Assembly: GCA_021771815.1 (NCBI GenBank)
Contig: JAETOE010000014.1
Span: forward strand, 44,087-108,086
DNA: 64,000 nucleotides
Source: Roseburia hominis
GTDB lineage: Bacteria; Bacillota; Clostridia; Lachnospirales; Lachnospiraceae
Direction: 5' to 3'
The position numbers and the translations under genes are program-made. A model generated the notes under the pieces. The model searched no databases. It saw only the letters and a list, made by a program, of their open reading frames with translations, and was not told where the DNA came from. Shown one piece after another: positions 63,134 through 64,000 of the stretch (its first letter is position 1; the number at the start of each line of letters is the position of its first letter).

Positions 63134-63827
63134 CAAAAGAATCACGCTGTTGACCAAAGAACGGGGAAAGATGACTGCGTTTGCGAGAGGAGCGAGACGG
63201 CCGAACAGCCAGCTCCTTGCTGCAACCAATCCCTTTTCCTTCGGGGAGTTCGAGGTGTTTGAGGGAAGGAGTGCCTGCACTCTTGCCAGAGCGTCCATTC
63301 AGAATTATTTTAGGGAGCTTGCGGCGGATTTTGCGGCTACATATTACGGATTTTATTTTCTGGAATTTGCGGACTATTATTGTCAGGAGAATAACGATGA
63401 GCGGGAGATGCTAAAGCTTCTCTACCAGTCGCTGCGAGCCTTGGAGAGTCCGGCATACGACAACCGGCTCGTGCGTCTTGTCTTTGAACTGAAAGCGCTT
63501 GCCATAAACGGCGAGGCGCCGAATGTATTCTCCTGTTTAAAATGCGGCGCAAAAGAGGAACTTCACTGGTTTTCCGTGAAGCGGGGCGGTACATTCTGCG
63601 CGGAGTGCAGGGAAGAAATTGCGGATGCCGTGCGTCTTAGCGAATCCACGGTATATACGATGCAGTATGTGATCTCGGCGCGGGTGGAGAAGTTATATAC
63701 CTTCACGGTGAGCGCAGAGGTGCTCGGCGAACTGCAGCGTGTGATGGAGTCCTATCTGGACCATTATGTGGCGCATTCGTTCAAGTCGCTTAAGATTCTG
63801 AACGATACCGATCATTTTACAGGTTGA
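63072..63827 (+). CDS. recO: DNA repair protein RecO
   Basis: 251 residues. N-terminal OB fold ([37 protein letters not shown]), helical middle, and a zinc knuckle with CLKCG and CAEC. RecO loads RecA on SSB-coated DNA in the RecFOR pathway. GAGGGA precedes the ATG at 63072, which lies within the yqzL-like frame. The C-terminal EYLDHY/FKSLKIL region is typical. Confidence 0.93.
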   Translation: [251 protein letters not shown]

Positions 63828-63852
63828 AATCATACCTTTAAAATAGTATAAT
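63824..63852 (+). promoter_or_regulatory. Promoter at the end of recO
   Basis: TTGAAA (63824-63829), 17 bases, TATAAT (63847-63852). The -35 overlaps the recO stop codon. Confidence 0.8.
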
Positions 63853-63889
63853 ATCACCGATACTTTTTTATGAGAATGGAGACTTAAGT

Positions 63890-63940
63890 TTGAAACAAAT
63901 AAGTAAAAGACAGCCAAGAAATAAAGGGCATAGCAAATAA
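63890..63940 (+). CDS. Possible 16-codon basic mini-ORF (TTG start)
   Basis: GGAGA eight bases before a TTG, then 15 codons encoding KQISKRQPRNKGHSK (Lys/Arg-rich) and TAA. It has its own promoter upstream and a hairpin that begins with its stop codon. It could be a leader peptide of a gene beyond the window edge, or a chance frame. Small size limits certainty. Confidence 0.35.
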   Translation: MKQISKRQPRNKGHSK

Positions 63941-63959
63941 ACCATCTTTCGGTGGTTTA
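63938..63959 (+). other. Small hairpin at the end of the mini-ORF
   Basis: TAAACCATC (63938-63946), loop TTTC, GGTGGTTTA (63951-63959), one G-U. No T run follows. The rest of the window to 64000 holds no recognisable gene. Confidence 0.6.
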
Positions 63960-64000
63960 AAAATCAAATATAGACACAACACCTAATCAGGTAACAGGAG

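Noticed and set aside
1..64000. tRNA, rRNA or prophage genes
   Set aside because: None recognised on either strand by reading; a dedicated search could still find a divergent tRNA.

Overview
The window reads as a chromosomal segment of an anaerobic, low-to-mid GC Firmicute, most likely a Lachnospiraceae-type Clostridium. The support is indirect but consistent: the era - yqzL-like - recO order, tgt - yajC, xpaC next to telA, a CIRCE operator, strong Shine-Dalgarno sites, sigma-A type promoters, a giant 2-hydroxyacyl-CoA dehydratase activase fusion, and serC-serA followed by a DUF1015 gene. Genes are densely packed on both strands. I see no tRNA, rRNA, CRISPR array, prophage or insertion sequence.

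Layout. 1-92 is the 3' end of an ABC-F-like ATPase. 119-3882 (minus) encodes a heterodimeric ABC exporter, 3963-6544 (minus) the TelA/XpaC pair, and 6730-8850 (minus) HtpG with a perfect CIRCE element upstream. 9228-12071 is a 947-residue zinc-ribbon protein I do not recognise; then come a PdaA-like deacetylase, a glycosyltransferase fused to a MarR-like domain (minus), an acetyltransferase fused to a kinase-like domain, and an ABC/AAA-type ATPase. 16849-27148 is a carbohydrate locus: an AraC regulator carrying a degenerate GH39 tail (minus), diverging from a seven-gene operon of GH3 glycosidase, sugar ABC ATPase, permease, binding lipoprotein, second permease, esterase and beta-phosphoglucomutase. 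It ends at a strong terminator.

27235-31482 (minus) is the 1415-residue activase. 31743-40807 holds a pseudo-rhomboid with zinc finger, a MerR regulator with membrane tail, a membrane MutS-like ATPase, a two-component system and an FtsX-type ABC exporter. An Rpn-like nuclease gene (40850-41764, minus) follows. 42108-57322 is mainly anabolic: aroC and aroA diverge from overlapping promoters, then tgt, yajC, a large membrane protein, leuB-ilvD-ilvB (branched-chain amino acids) and serC-serA-DUF1015 (serine). The right end has an MscS channel, a cold-shock protein, an M16C peptidase, Era, a YqzL-like protein, RecO, and a promoter with a 16-codon mini-ORF.

A recurring theme is long, nearly perfect inverted repeats between genes, several of which begin inside the last codons of the upstream gene. 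The most structured are the aroC-aroA gap, the ilvD-ilvB gap (a predicted three-way junction), the gap after the cold-shock gene, and the 37-bp triplicated repeat between the FtsX-exporter genes. The most unusual proteins are the glycosyltransferase-MarR fusion, the acetyltransferase-kinase fusion, the AraC/vestigial-GH39 regulator and the 947-residue zinc-ribbon protein.
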